Source: Chlamydiota bacterium
GTDB taxonomy: Bacteria > Chlamydiota > Chlamydiia > Chlamydiales > Parachlamydiaceae
Direction of reading: 5' to 3'
DNA: 14,668 nt
NCBI GenBank assembly: GCA_013286075.1
Contig: JABDGJ010000023.1
Coordinates: 1-14,668, forward strand
Position numbers and translations under genes: made by a program. Shown here in pieces: positions 7,238-14,668 of the stretch (the stretch's first letter is position 1; every line of letters starts with the position of its first letter). The notes under the pieces were generated by a model. It worked only from the letters and a program-made list of their open reading frames with translations. It was not told the DNA's origin and ran no database searches.

Positions 7238-9136
7238 ATGTCTTATTCACACATTCCTCCAGATGAAGTTTCCTTGACATGCTTTCGACGAGATTTCGAG
7301 AGATATTCTTGGGCTGCTTTTCGAGCTGATCTCTTGGCTGGTCTTTCTATAGCAATGCTTTCTGTTCCCCAGGCGTTGGCCTATGCCTTAGTGGCGGGAC
7401 TTCCTGTGTCGGCTGGACTCTATGCGTCTATTTTTTCTGCTGCTATTGTGTCCTTCTTTGTTTCTTCTCGTCATTTAATTGTGGGGCCTAGCAATGCGAT
7501 TGCTATCTTAATTCAAGGAGGAATTTCTGGCATTCTTTTTACCTATTATCGGGATGTAACAGGGGTAGAAAAGGAAACTCTTGTCATGCAGATTTTGACG
7601 CAATTGGGTTTGCTTGTGGGATTAATACAGATAATAGCCGCATTTTTGAAATTAGGAAGATTAACCCATTTCGTCAGCCATTCTGTAATTATCGGATATA
7701 TTACAGGGGTTGCTCTTGCGTTGGTTATTAATCAATTATTTCCTTTATTGGGAATGGAGATCCCTCTTAACGTATCTTCTCTTTATGAAAGAGGTGTCTA
7801 CATTCTTTCTCATTTTCAGTTGATGCATTGGCCTACCGCTGTAATAGGCGTGAGTTGCTTTTTTCTCATGTTGTTGTTCAAAAAAATGGATCGAAAAATT
7901 CCTGCGGGTGCCTTAATGCTTGCTATAGTTGCTATTTTAGGCTATTTCACTACTTTTTCTTACCACTATTTTTCTGCAGGAGATAATCAGTTTCTTGATT
8001 GGGCATGGATAGGGTCACTTGCTGAAAATATTGTCGTGGTAGGGAATACAGAGGGAACCGGATTTATTCCTCACTGGAATTGGCCCTATTTTGACCCCGG
8101 AATTATGAATAATTTGTTGCCTGTAGCGTTTGCTATTGCACTCCTGAGTGTGATGGAAGCAACTTCTGCAAGTAAATCGGTGGCAGCAAGTTCCGGACAA
8201 CATCTTTCTACGAACCAAGAGATATTTGGTTTAGGAGTAGGAAATTTCTTCTCTTCCTTCATAGGAGGCATGCCAATTAGCGGAAGTCCTTCCCGCACTT
8301 CAATTAATTTTGAAAATGGGGCCAAAACTAGGCTTGCAGGAGTATTTCATTCTCTTTTTGTCTATTCGATGTTTTTTGCATTTGGATTTCTTATTCAACA
8401 CATTCCCGTAACTGCATTTGCAGCTCTTCTGATTATTTCGGCTGGAAACATTGTCAACTTTAAACAGCTATTTTTGTGCATCAAAGCGACTCGATCGGAT
8501 GCTTTTGTCTTGGTCCTTACAGTATTAGCATGTATATTTTTTAGCTTGGATATCGCTTTTTACATGGGCGTGGCCATGTCTATTACACTGTATCTCAAAA
8601 AAGCGGCGATTCCGCAGCTAGTTGAGTTTGTGGTTGATGAATCGGGAATTCTTCATAGCATTGATCACAATCAACAGCAAGAACCGCGAGAAATCCGTTT
8701 TATTAAAGTAGAAGGGGAACTATTTTTTGGCGCAGCCGATTTATTTCAAAGTGCCTTGAAATCGATTACTGAAGATGATACCACTACACGAGTGATTATT
8801 CTTCAATTGAAAAATGCAAGAGATATTGATGCAACTGCCTGTTTAGCATTAGAACAACTGCATAATTATTTAATGAGTTCAGGTCGTTATCTGTTGGCTT
8901 GTGGAATTACTCCTCAAATTTGGGATGTGTTAAGCGACTCTGGAATGGTGCAATTGATAGGAAAGGGGAATTTATTTATTTTTGATGAGCGACATCCCCA
9001 TCTTTCCACGCAAAAAGCATTTTTGCGAGCTTCTGCTCTCCTGAAGATTGACAATGAAAAAATTACTGATATCTCTGCTGCTAAAGAAGAGGTTTCTCTT
9101 ACACAAGAACCCCTACATGAGGGGCTTCCTCTCTGA
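7238..9136 (+). CDS. SulP-family anion transporter with STAS domain
   Basis: Inner-membrane secondary transporter of the SLC26/SulP family, which moves sulfate, bicarbonate, dicarboxylates or other anions; the substrate cannot be told from sequence. The 632 residues have the family layout. A short cytosolic N-terminus leads to the first signature VPQALAYALVAGLP (43-56) and VGPSNAIAI (82-90). Many membrane helices follow to about 453, with the conserved block MPISGSPSRTSINFENGAKT (345-364) inside. A cytosolic STAS domain covers about 485-595, with DIDATACLAL (529-538) where STAS domains carry their central loop. Length fits a full SulP protein. The ATG lies without a strong Shine-Dalgarno sequence. 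The 3' end overlaps the small minus-strand gene by 24 bp. Confidence 0.93.
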   Translation: MSYSHIPPDEVSLTCFRRDFERYSWAAFRADLLAGLSIAMLSVPQALAYALVAGLPVSAGLYASIFSAAIVSFFVSSRHLIVGPSNAIAILIQGGISGILFTYYRDVTGVEKETLVMQILTQLGLLVGLIQIIAAFLKLGRLTHFVSHSVIIGYITGVALALVINQLFPLLGMEIPLNVSSLYERGVYILSHFQLMHWPTAVIGVSCFFLMLLFKKMDRKIPAGALMLAIVAILGYFTTFSYHYFSAGDNQFLDWAWIGSLAENIVVVGNTEGTGFIPHWNWPYFDPGIMNNLLPVAFAIALLSVMEATSASKSVAASSGQHLSTNQEIFGLGVGNFFSSFIGGMPISGSPSRTSINFENGAKTRLAGVFHSLFVYSMFFAFGFLIQHIPVTAFAALLIISAGNIVNFKQLFLCIKATRSDAFVLVLTVLACIFFSLDIAFYMGVAMSITLYLKKAAIPQLVEFVVDESGILHSIDHNQQQEPREIRFIKVEGELFFGAADLFQSALKSITEDDTTTRVIILQLKNARDIDATACLALEQLHNYLMSSGRYLLACGITPQIWDVLSDSGMVQLIGKGNLFIFDERHPHLSTQKAFLRASALLKIDNEKITDISAAKEEVSLTQEPLHEGLPL

Positions 9137-9304
9137 TTTCTTTTCCGTATTGTAGATCTCTTGCGCTGTCAATTTTACTGTTTCAATGCCATTAGAAAAA
9201 CCAATGCTCCGCATGAGTCGATCGATATAGGTGAGTTCTGTCAACAAATGATCGTTCATTGTTTCTAGTCTGGCAACTTGTTTGATAAGATCTTTTTTAA
9301 GCAT
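9113..9304 (-). CDS. Small conserved-looking protein, 63 residues, unknown function
   Basis: I do not recognise a named family, though the segment LIKQVARLETMNDHLLTELTYIDRLMRSIGF has the regular heptad look of a short coiled coil and reads like a real, constrained protein. It is soluble, with no signal peptide or membrane segment. A longer frame opens at 9337, but ATG 9304 was chosen because GGGGGAG (9316-9310) sits five bases upstream of it, the best ribosome binding site in the window; the upstream ATGs at 9337 and 9328 lack one. The last eight codons, including the stop, overlap the end of the SulP gene on the other strand. It is divergent from the Inc-like gene. Confidence 0.62.
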   Translation of the reverse strand: MLKKDLIKQVARLETMNDHLLTELTYIDRLMRSIGFSNGIETVKLTAQEIYNTEKKSERKPLM

Positions 9305-9309
9305 ATGGT

Positions 9310-9316
9310 CTCCCCC
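9310..9316 (-). promoter_or_regulatory. Strong Shine-Dalgarno sequence of the small minus-strand gene
   Basis: GGGGGAG read on the minus strand, five bases before ATG 9304. It decides the start and is the main evidence that the small gene is translated. Confidence 0.65.
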
Positions 9317-9414
9317 ATACAAAATCATACTATCCATTACAACGAAAACGAGTTAAGACCTTATAAATTTCAAATTAACTGTTGATTAATTATTACTTAA
9401 ATTCAAATTATGAA

Positions 9415-9471
9415 AATCTTTAACTATTATTAATAATCTTTAGTTATAATTAATCTTTTAGAAAAATAAGG
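9415..9471 (+). promoter_or_regulatory. AT-rich upstream region of the Inc-like gene with -10 box, repeats and RBS
   Basis: A perfect TATAAT lies at 9445-9450, without a convincing -35 at the right distance. AAGG (9468-9471) is a ribosome binding site 7 bases before ATG 9479. AATCTTTA occurs at 9415 and 9435, and the close variant AATCTTTT at 9452, flanking the -10 box. The 12-base palindrome ATTATTAATAAT sits between the first two. In so AT-rich a stretch the repeats may be chance. Confidence 0.4.
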
Positions 9472-9478
9472 TAATTCT

Positions 9479-10168
9479 ATGCAAGTTCCTAACCCACTTG
9501 TCGCATATGCGACAGAAATATCCAATGATAGAGCACCCAATAGGAAAGAGATGGACAAAGACCAAGCCATCCGAAAGCTTGCGCTTGGAATTGTCGTAGC
9601 ATTGGGCATCACACTTCTTTGCGGAGCTTGTATTTTAGGTTCGGTTGCAATCATTCCAGTTGGTGCAGCAATAACAATATGGGTGGCTGCATGGCTTATT
9701 ACTTTACCGGTAGTTATCTTTATCCCTATCAATCGGGTACTAAAAGATGACGAAGAAATGGCATTTTGGAATGATTTTGCAGGACTTCCCCTAGAACAAC
9801 TCAGCACGAAACAATCTAGTGTGCAGATTCGAGGTGAAGGTCGTCCTGCCATATGTGGAATTCCTTATTGTACATTAACTGACAATCAGGTTCTTACCGA
9901 AGAGGAAGCCAATCAACTGAAAAATTTTCTTACAGAAAAAGAGGGTCTTGATAAAAACCATAGCAACTATATGAACCTGTTAAGGTGCGATGGATTTAAC
10001 GATGCATTAACGGTTCTTGGTACAAGGGCTTTATCAAAGTATGAGAAAGATAAGGAAGAATTAGATAACCGTTTTGAGATTTTTCGTCAGGAATGCATTT
10101 ACAATAAGTATATGAATAGACCTAGGCTCGTAGGAGTTTATACTGGCAATAACCCAGATTTTTATTGA
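9479..10168 (+). CDS. Putative inclusion membrane (Inc-like) protein, two adjacent membrane helices
   Basis: Inc proteins are type III-secreted chlamydial proteins inserted in the membrane of the host-derived vacuole. Their sequences diverge, and they are recognised by two hydrophobic segments close together. This 229-residue protein has exactly that: after a polar 33-residue N-terminus, helices at about 34-58 (LALGIVVALGITLLCGACIL...) and 61-84 (VGAAITIWVAAWLITLPVVI...) are joined by a tiny turn. A soluble, charged C-terminal region of about 145 residues follows, with no domain I recognise. No cleavable signal peptide precedes the helices. Start ATG 9479 has AAGG seven bases upstream and a TATAAT 28 bases upstream. 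Its stop overlaps the lipoprotein gene's stop by 7 bp tail-to-tail. An ordinary small inner-membrane protein is the alternative. Confidence 0.6.
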   Translation: MQVPNPLVAYATEISNDRAPNRKEMDKDQAIRKLALGIVVALGITLLCGACILGSVAIIPVGAAITIWVAAWLITLPVVIFIPINRVLKDDEEMAFWNDFAGLPLEQLSTKQSSVQIRGEGRPAICGIPYCTLTDNQVLTEEEANQLKNFLTEKEGLDKNHSNYMNLLRCDGFNDALTVLGTRALSKYEKDKEELDNRFEIFRQECIYNKYMNRPRLVGVYTGNNPDFY

Positions 10169-11109
10169 TTGGATAGCATATCAAAAGTGGCTTTATTAGG
10201 CACCTTTCTATCCTGGAAGTACCAGTCGATTTGGCGACTATTTCCAATGTAGGTATAGCAAGGGCCATGCTTTTTCCCTTTTACCCAAGTGATTTCTTGC
10301 GCAAGATTTTTTTCATCTTGGTAAACTTGTTGTATTCCGTGAATTTTCCCTTCCACATAAGGAATATCGGCCCGTCTTTCTCCGAATTCAAATGTGGTTG
10401 TATGGCCGTGTTGTTGATCATTCTCCCACATTTCAATGGTCAGTGGTTCTCCTTCGGGTAAATAAGAGCGGCGCTCTCCTTCAATGAGTCCATTGCAATA
10501 AGGGACTGTAGCAGCCGGATTTCCATTTGGGTGGAAATGGGTACGAAAAGTCGTTTGCCCTTGTTCGATTTGGTCGATGTATTCTAATGTTCCGTGGCTA
10601 TTTCGATAGGTTTTAGTGCCAAATCCCTCTTGTATCTGCGATTCCATATGTTGTTCCGGTGTGTAATATTCGCTTTGGCACAACAACCCCTTTTCGATCT
10701 TTTCCTGGCATTGAGGCGCTCCATTTTCATACCAAAATGTTCTCAATTGTACATCTGGGCTTTCATAGATGATTTGATCGGAAGGCAGTCCTGTGGGAAA
10801 GTAGGAAATTTCTTGTTGCAAGGCTCCGCGGTTATAAATTTCTTTTTTTTGTACAGTTTCTCGGTAAGGATAGGAATAGCTGCAATTGCCGTGGACAATT
10901 CCATTGTCATAGGAACGAGTGACTGTCACTCCATCTTTTCTGAGAGAAACGATTTGGCCGCTTTGGCCCCGGTTTTCCCATTCACGAGGCTCTATAGGAA
11001 CACCATAACGGTGAATTGTGCTACAGATCACCTCTTCACCCAGAGGAGCTTTTTTGCAAGAAGATAAGAGAAGAAGAAAGCAGAGGGAGAAGAGAGATAC
11101 GGTTTTCAT
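10162..11109 (-). CDS. YwqK/MORN-type repeat lipoprotein
   Basis: The 315-residue protein starts with a lipoprotein signal peptide: MKTVSLF, a hydrophobic core, then the lipobox LSSC with the acylated cysteine at 18, so it should be membrane-anchored outside the cytoplasm. The rest is a run of degenerate MORN-like beta repeats of the form Y..NG....G....Y, for example YDNGIVHGNCSYSY, FWYENGAPQCQE, FHPNGNPAATVPYCNGLIEGE and YVEGKIHGIQQVY. Such proteins are often labelled 'YwqK family antitoxin', a name with little meaning here. It lies 37 bp downstream of pheT on the same strand, with AAGGGG about nine bases before ATG, so co-transcription is likely. From memory, Chlamydia has a lipoprotein (CT473, Lda3, reported on host lipid droplets) in the same position by pheT; orthology is inference. 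Confidence 0.82.
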   Translation of the reverse strand: MKTVSLFSLCFLLLLSSCKKAPLGEEVICSTIHRYGVPIEPREWENRGQSGQIVSLRKDGVTVTRSYDNGIVHGNCSYSYPYRETVQKKEIYNRGALQQEISYFPTGLPSDQIIYESPDVQLRTFWYENGAPQCQEKIEKGLLCQSEYYTPEQHMESQIQEGFGTKTYRNSHGTLEYIDQIEQGQTTFRTHFHPNGNPAATVPYCNGLIEGERRSYLPEGEPLTIEMWENDQQHGHTTTFEFGERRADIPYVEGKIHGIQQVYQDEKNLAQEITWVKGKKHGPCYTYIGNSRQIDWYFQDRKVPNKATFDMLSNQ

Positions 11110-11146
11110 AATAAAACACCCCTTAGATGATCATTTAATGCGAAGT

Positions 11147-13549
11147 TTAGACGATTTTAATGAAATTGTGCAATTGTTCTGATACCGCTGTTGTCAACCG
11201 AAGATGTTCTTTTTCTACATCTTCTTGTTCAACCGTTTTGGTACTATCCCGATAGACAAAATGCAAAGTAATATTGTGGAACTCGTCTCCTATCTTGTCA
11301 TTTCGGTAGATATTTTTTAAAGAGAGTTCTTCCAAGAGAGAAGATTGTTGCTTTTGGATAATATGTATAATTTCATCAAAAGGAATGGAGGTATTGATTG
11401 TCAAAGTCCAGTCTCGCTCGGATGCAGGAAAAAGGGTGAGTCTTTGTATTTTCTGAAGAGGTGCAGCTAACCGGAGAAGGTCATGCAGGTTACATTCAGC
11501 AAAGAATATTCGCTGTGAAACATCTACCCGCCGTTGGATAGAAGGATGGATTTCTCCAAAGGAGCCAATTTCCAATTCACCTACAAAGATAGAAGCTTGC
11601 CTTCCAGAATGAAAAGTAGAAAGGTGCATGTTTTTATAGCTAGAGGGAACAATGCCAAATTCAGCGAGGAGATTTTCTATGAGCCCTTTCAAATCGAAAA
11701 AGTCAAAGAGGGAGGTGGGTTGATCCCAATACTTTGACAGTTTAGAACCAGAGAGAATGAGGGCAACAACTGATTGTTCTTTGTATGATTCTCCTTCGCG
11801 GAAATGCACTCGCCCGATTTCAAAACCACCCATATCTCGATTTTGATGATCAATATTATATTTAACCACTTGTAGTAGACCTGGAAGAAGAGTGGTTCGA
11901 AGGATTGATTGTTCGATAGAAGTCGGGTTTAATACGTGAATCATTTCTTCATTGCTTGATGAGTCATGCACCCATTCAAGAAGTTTCGGACCAATTAAAT
12001 CGCATGTAATGAACTCCTGAAGTCCTTCCGCAACTAACCGATTGCGCACTGCATTTTCAAAAAGGAATATCGGAGTAGAGGGCAAAGAAGAAGGAAGATA
12101 AGGAATTCCTTTTCGGGGAATATGATCATAGCCATACAGACGAGCCACTTCTTCAATGAGATCAATTTCCTGGGTGATATCGGTTCGATAGGTGGGAATA
12201 TGAACGGAAAATGCGTCTATTCCATCCCAAAAATAAGGAAACCCAAGTCGTTGAAAGATCTCTTCCACTTCTCCACGACTTAATCCAATGCCAAGAATTC
12301 GATGGATACGGCTGAGTCTACAAGAAATAGAGAGGGGAATAAATTCTTTTGCTTTGCTGTCGATTGGATGGGCCAAAATCTCACCCCCTGCTACTTCCTG
12401 AATGAGAATAACAGCCCGATTTAATGCGGTAAGGAGAGCATTTGGATCGGTTCCTCTCTCATATTTCTTTGAAGCATCTGTTTGCAGGGCAAGTTGCTTG
12501 CTTGTTTTTCGGATGCTCACAGGCTGAAAATAGGCCGATTCCAAAATGATTGTCTTAGAATTTTCATCAATTTCTGCATTCGATGCACCCATAACACCCG
12601 CAATGGCAATTGGCTGGTTTGAATCAGAAATAGTTAACATGGGGGGGTGGAGAATTCGTTTTTTTTCATCTAAAGTGGTGACAATTTCATTATTTTTCGC
12701 TTGTCGAACAACAATTTGGTGTTTTGCTACTTTATCGTAATCAAAGGCATGAAGAGGATGACCCATTTCTAGAAGGACATAATTGGTGATGTCGACGATC
12801 GTATTGATGCTTCGAAGACCACATTTTTCTAGGCGAGACTTGAGCCAATGAGGAGAAGCAGCGACTTGTACATTTTGAATGATGCGGCAGGTATATCGAG
12901 GGCAAGATTCTGTATCTTCGATAACTACGCTAAGATAGTTTTCTGTTTTTTGAGGTGCTTCATTAGGAATTTTTTGGGGAATGTGTACGGGTTGTTTTGT
13001 CAAGGCTCCAAGTTCGCGAGCAATGCCTATGATACTGCCACAATGGTTCAAATTAGGAGTAAGTGCAATCGTAAAAAGAGTATCGGCATATAATTCAGCA
13101 AGGGAGGTTCCTTCTTCTATGTGGTCTGGGATTTCAATAATCCCTTCTCCTTTTGTTTCTGGGAGCCCTAATTCTTCTGCGGAACACAGCATCCCTTCAG
13201 ATTCTACCCCCCGAATTTTTGCTTTTTTAATGACGAGTGAGTGCTTGCCATTAGAAACAGTTGTTCCGACGCGAGCAAGAGCCACTTTGATTCCTGCTCG
13301 ACAATTCGATGCACCACATACAATCTGATAGATATTTTTTCCATCTGTTACTGAGGCTAAAGAAAGTTTATCTGCTTGGGGATGTTTTTCAGAAGTAATG
13401 ACTTTTGCTACTACAATCTCTCGTACATTTTCTCCAATGGTTTCCCAGTGTTCGACTTCAATCCCTGCCATTGTGAGGAGATGAGCAATTTTTTCGGGAG
13501 AATCAGAAATAGTAACAAATTCTTTAAGCCAAGATAAAGGGATACGCAT
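11147..13549 (-). CDS. pheT: Phenylalanyl-tRNA synthetase beta subunit
   Basis: The beta subunit of the alpha2-beta2 enzyme that charges tRNA-Phe; it binds tRNA and edits mischarged tyrosine. The 800 residues are a full bacterial beta chain. The start MRIPLSWLKEFV leads to an EMAP-type tRNA-binding domain (about 40-150). The B3/B4 editing region follows (about 215-395, with INTIVDITNYVLLEMGHPLH and the HAFDYDK motif), then a B5 domain (about 405-475). Next comes the catalytic-like core (about 480-690), and a C-terminal ferredoxin-fold anticodon-binding domain (about 706-800, starting FPASERDW). pheS is not adjacent; in Chlamydia I recall the two genes also being apart. No strong Shine-Dalgarno sequence precedes ATG 13549. 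The lipoprotein gene follows after 37 bp, probably in one operon. Confidence 0.97.
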   Translation of the reverse strand: MRIPLSWLKEFVTISDSPEKIAHLLTMAGIEVEHWETIGENVREIVVAKVITSEKHPQADKLSLASVTDGKNIYQIVCGASNCRAGIKVALARVGTTVSNGKHSLVIKKAKIRGVESEGMLCSAEELGLPETKGEGIIEIPDHIEEGTSLAELYADTLFTIALTPNLNHCGSIIGIARELGALTKQPVHIPQKIPNEAPQKTENYLSVVIEDTESCPRYTCRIIQNVQVAASPHWLKSRLEKCGLRSINTIVDITNYVLLEMGHPLHAFDYDKVAKHQIVVRQAKNNEIVTTLDEKKRILHPPMLTISDSNQPIAIAGVMGASNAEIDENSKTIILESAYFQPVSIRKTSKQLALQTDASKKYERGTDPNALLTALNRAVILIQEVAGGEILAHPIDSKAKEFIPLSISCRLSRIHRILGIGLSRGEVEEIFQRLGFPYFWDGIDAFSVHIPTYRTDITQEIDLIEEVARLYGYDHIPRKGIPYLPSSLPSTPIFLFENAVRNRLVAEGLQEFITCDLIGPKLLEWVHDSSSNEEMIHVLNPTSIEQSILRTTLLPGLLQVVKYNIDHQNRDMGGFEIGRVHFREGESYKEQSVVALILSGSKLSKYWDQPTSLFDFFDLKGLIENLLAEFGIVPSSYKNMHLSTFHSGRQASIFVGELEIGSFGEIHPSIQRRVDVSQRIFFAECNLHDLLRLAAPLQKIQRLTLFPASERDWTLTINTSIPFDEIIHIIQKQQSSLLEELSLKNIYRNDKIGDEFHNITLHFVYRDSTKTVEQEDVEKEHLRLTTAVSEQLHNFIKIV

Positions 13550-13607
13550 TTTAGTAACTCATATAAGGAGTTTAGAGAAAGAACATCATAATGTGAGATC
13601 ATTTGGG

Positions 13608-13679
13608 TATAATTTAGCGTTTCCTTAAAATTCAAATCAATAGATACTTAAGCTATTTATTCGATGATTTTTGTTAGGA
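13608..13679 (+). promoter_or_regulatory. Possible promoter -10 and RBS of the ADP-ribosyltransferase gene
   Basis: In the divergent gap between pheT and the ADP-ribosyltransferase gene, TATAAT lies at 13608-13613 with no good -35 partner. AGGA at 13676-13679 is four bases before GTG 13684, a short but usable spacing. The gap should also hold a pheT promoter on the other strand, of which I see only weak candidates. Confidence 0.4.
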
Positions 13680-13683
13680 ATTT

Positions 13684-13740
13684 GTGAGAAAAAATATTTT
13701 TACTTTGTTTGTCATGTTATTTCCGTTGGCAATGGATGCT
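13684..13740 (+). other. Signal peptide of the ADP-ribosyltransferase
   Basis: Translation from GTG gives a short basic N-region (RKN), a hydrophobic core and a likely cleavage after MDA (residue 19). It points to Sec export rather than direct type III secretion. Confidence 0.6.
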
Positions 13741-14668
13741 CCTGTGTCTCTGTTCCAATTTTTTTACCCAGAAAGGAGAGAAACAGAAACAAAGCGATTA
13801 TATGAAGCCTTCCATTCCGGAAATTATGAATGCATTGTCCATTTTTTTGAAGAAAACCAACAAAATGCATGTACTTTCCCCCTTGCCTCTTCATCCGAAA
13901 AAGCAATAGAAGAAGAGCTGTTAGAGGAAGTGGCAAGGAAGTTATTAAACAATCTTGATTCTTTCTATTTTTTCAAAAATCATGGTCAATTTTACGCCAT
14001 TTCTGACGAGAAAATTTACCACTTTTCTCATATTGTCAAAAAAGTCAACTGGAATCATATCCGATTTGAACCGGAACAATGCAATGCCTACCATTTTTTA
14101 CTCACTTCAAAACAATTATTACAAGCTCCTCACATAGATGGCCTAGATAGATTGCCCGTCGAGGAAGATTTTGGATCGATTGATGAGCCTCTCACTTTGC
14201 CAGAGAAGGAAGCGATTAATATTTACACCGGAAAATTATATCGGGCCATGAACGCCTTTATGAGGGGAGATATCGAAAAAGCAATTTCTTTCTTCTCTCA
14301 TGAAAATGAAATATCGAATGACAAGATCAATCATTGGATAAAAGAAATTTTCCTCCATTCCGTAATGGCGGTTTCTGCATTACACCGATTGTCAGACCAT
14401 CAAAATGAAACACATCCTTATTTATATCGTGTAGAAAAAGAAGTTCCTATTTCTGATTTGCATAAGCGACAATTGGCCGTCAGCTATGGAGGAGGAATCA
14501 CATCAGAAATGGGATTCTTAAGCACGGCCTACGACAAGCCTGCCGAATCATATTTCAATGAACAGACAGAGGTCGCAATTCTCATCGAAAATAGAAAAGG
14601 AAAGAATATTACTTTTTTTTCCCGATGCGGAAGTCTTGAAAGAGAAATATTGCTTCCTCCTACGCAGA
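13684..14668 (+). CDS. Secreted ADP-ribosyltransferase (mono-ART, R-S-E type), 3' end beyond the window
   Basis: The frame is closed upstream by TAG at 13675-13677, opens at GTG 13684 and stays open to the right edge, giving 328 residues. Residues 1-19 form a Sec signal peptide (MRKNIFTLFVMLFPLAMDA). Residues 20-170 are unassigned. From about 175 the sequence matches the R-S-E class of ADP-ribosyltransferases. INIYTGKLYRAMNAFMRG is the helical start of the fold. LYRV carries the NAD-binding arginine (R249). GFLSTAYDKPAESYF carries the S-T motif (S280, T281). LEREILLPP carries the E-x-E motif (E319, E321), with the catalytic glutamate at 321. E-x-E is typical of arginine-modifying enzymes. Such enzymes transfer ADP-ribose from NAD to host proteins; the target is unknown. 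STA replaces the commoner STS. ATG 13714 is a fallback start but would break the signal peptide. Confidence 0.82.
   Translation, partial: MRKNIFTLFVMLFPLAMDAPVSLFQFFYPERRETETKRLYEAFHSGNYECIVHFFEENQQNACTFPLASSSEKAIEEELLEEVARKLLNNLDSFYFFKNHGQFYAISDEKIYHFSHIVKKVNWNHIRFEPEQCNAYHFLLTSKQLLQAPHIDGLDRLPVEEDFGSIDEPLTLPEKEAINIYTGKLYRAMNAFMRGDIEKAISFFSHENEISNDKINHWIKEIFLHSVMAVSALHRLSDHQNETHPYLYRVEKEVPISDLHKRQLAVSYGGGITSEMGFLSTAYDKPAESYFNEQTEVAILIENRKGKNITFFSRCGSLEREILLPPTQ

Noticed and set aside
9430..9852. Minus-strand frame of 140 residues opposite the Inc-like gene.
   Set aside because: The plus strand has a ribosome binding site, a -10 box and a coherent two-helix protein; the antisense translation is serine-rich without structure and reads like a shadow.
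10594..11067. Plus-strand frame of 157 residues opposite the lipoprotein gene.
   Set aside because: The minus strand encodes a clear lipobox and repeat protein; the plus frame has no ribosome binding site and no family resemblance.
10162..11109. Antitoxin of a toxin-antitoxin pair, as YwqK proteins are often labelled.
   Set aside because: The protein has a lipoprotein signal and MORN-like repeats, and no toxin gene is next to it.
11110..11146. Intrinsic terminator between pheT and the lipoprotein gene.
   Set aside because: Only a short imperfect palindrome around TGATCA is present, without a GC stem or a following T run; an operon is more likely.
13709..13909. Plus-strand frame of 66 residues near the right end.
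   Set aside because: It is out of phase with the ADP-ribosyltransferase frame that covers the same bases and continues to the window edge.
13712..13936. Minus-strand frame of 74 residues with hydrophobic start.
   Set aside because: It is antisense to the signal peptide and N-terminal region of the ADP-ribosyltransferase, with no ribosome binding site seen.

Overview
The window is about 14.7 kb of low-GC bacterial DNA that looks like a member of the Chlamydiae, most likely an environmental, amoeba-associated lineage (Parachlamydia-like) rather than a Chlamydiaceae pathogen. Four points support this. There is a very large BTB plus leucine-rich-repeat protein of eukaryotic type. There is a protein with the bilobed hydrophobic domain typical of Inc (inclusion membrane) proteins. 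pheT stands without pheS. pheT is followed by a YwqK/MORN-type lipoprotein, an arrangement I recall from Chlamydia (CT475/CT473). The assignment is inference; no rRNA or other species marker is present.

Layout, left to right. At 1-1560 (+) is the helicase core of a SNF2-family ATPase, probably the 3' part of a longer gene. At about 1576-1935 is a small element with long inverted-repeat arms enclosing a 5'-truncated four-helix-bundle (S23/23S-IVS type) gene, the layout of a 23S rRNA intervening sequence but lying between protein genes. Its right arm ends about 25 bp before the start codon of a 1214-residue BTB/LRR protein (1961-5605, +). der (EngA) follows on the minus strand (5624-7081), divergent from a SulP-family anion transporter with a STAS domain (7238-9136, +). 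A small minus-strand gene (9113-9304) overlaps the transporter's 3' end. A two-helix Inc-like protein (9479-10168, +) ends tail-to-tail over the stop codon of a lipoprotein gene (10162-11109, -), which probably forms an operon with pheT (11147-13549, -). Divergent from pheT, a gene starting with GTG at 13684 runs off the right edge. It encodes a signal peptide, an unassigned region and an ADP-ribosyltransferase domain with visible R, S-T and E-x-E motifs.

The housekeeping genes (SNF2 ATPase, der, sulP-type transporter, pheT) are interleaved with at least three candidate host-interaction genes: the BTB/LRR protein, the Inc-like protein and the secreted ADP-ribosyltransferase. The lipoprotein is a possible fourth. 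The two most unusual items are the displaced IVS-like element at 1576-1935 and the ADP-ribosyltransferase at the right edge. No tRNA, rRNA, CRISPR array, intact transposase or convincing intrinsic terminator was seen.
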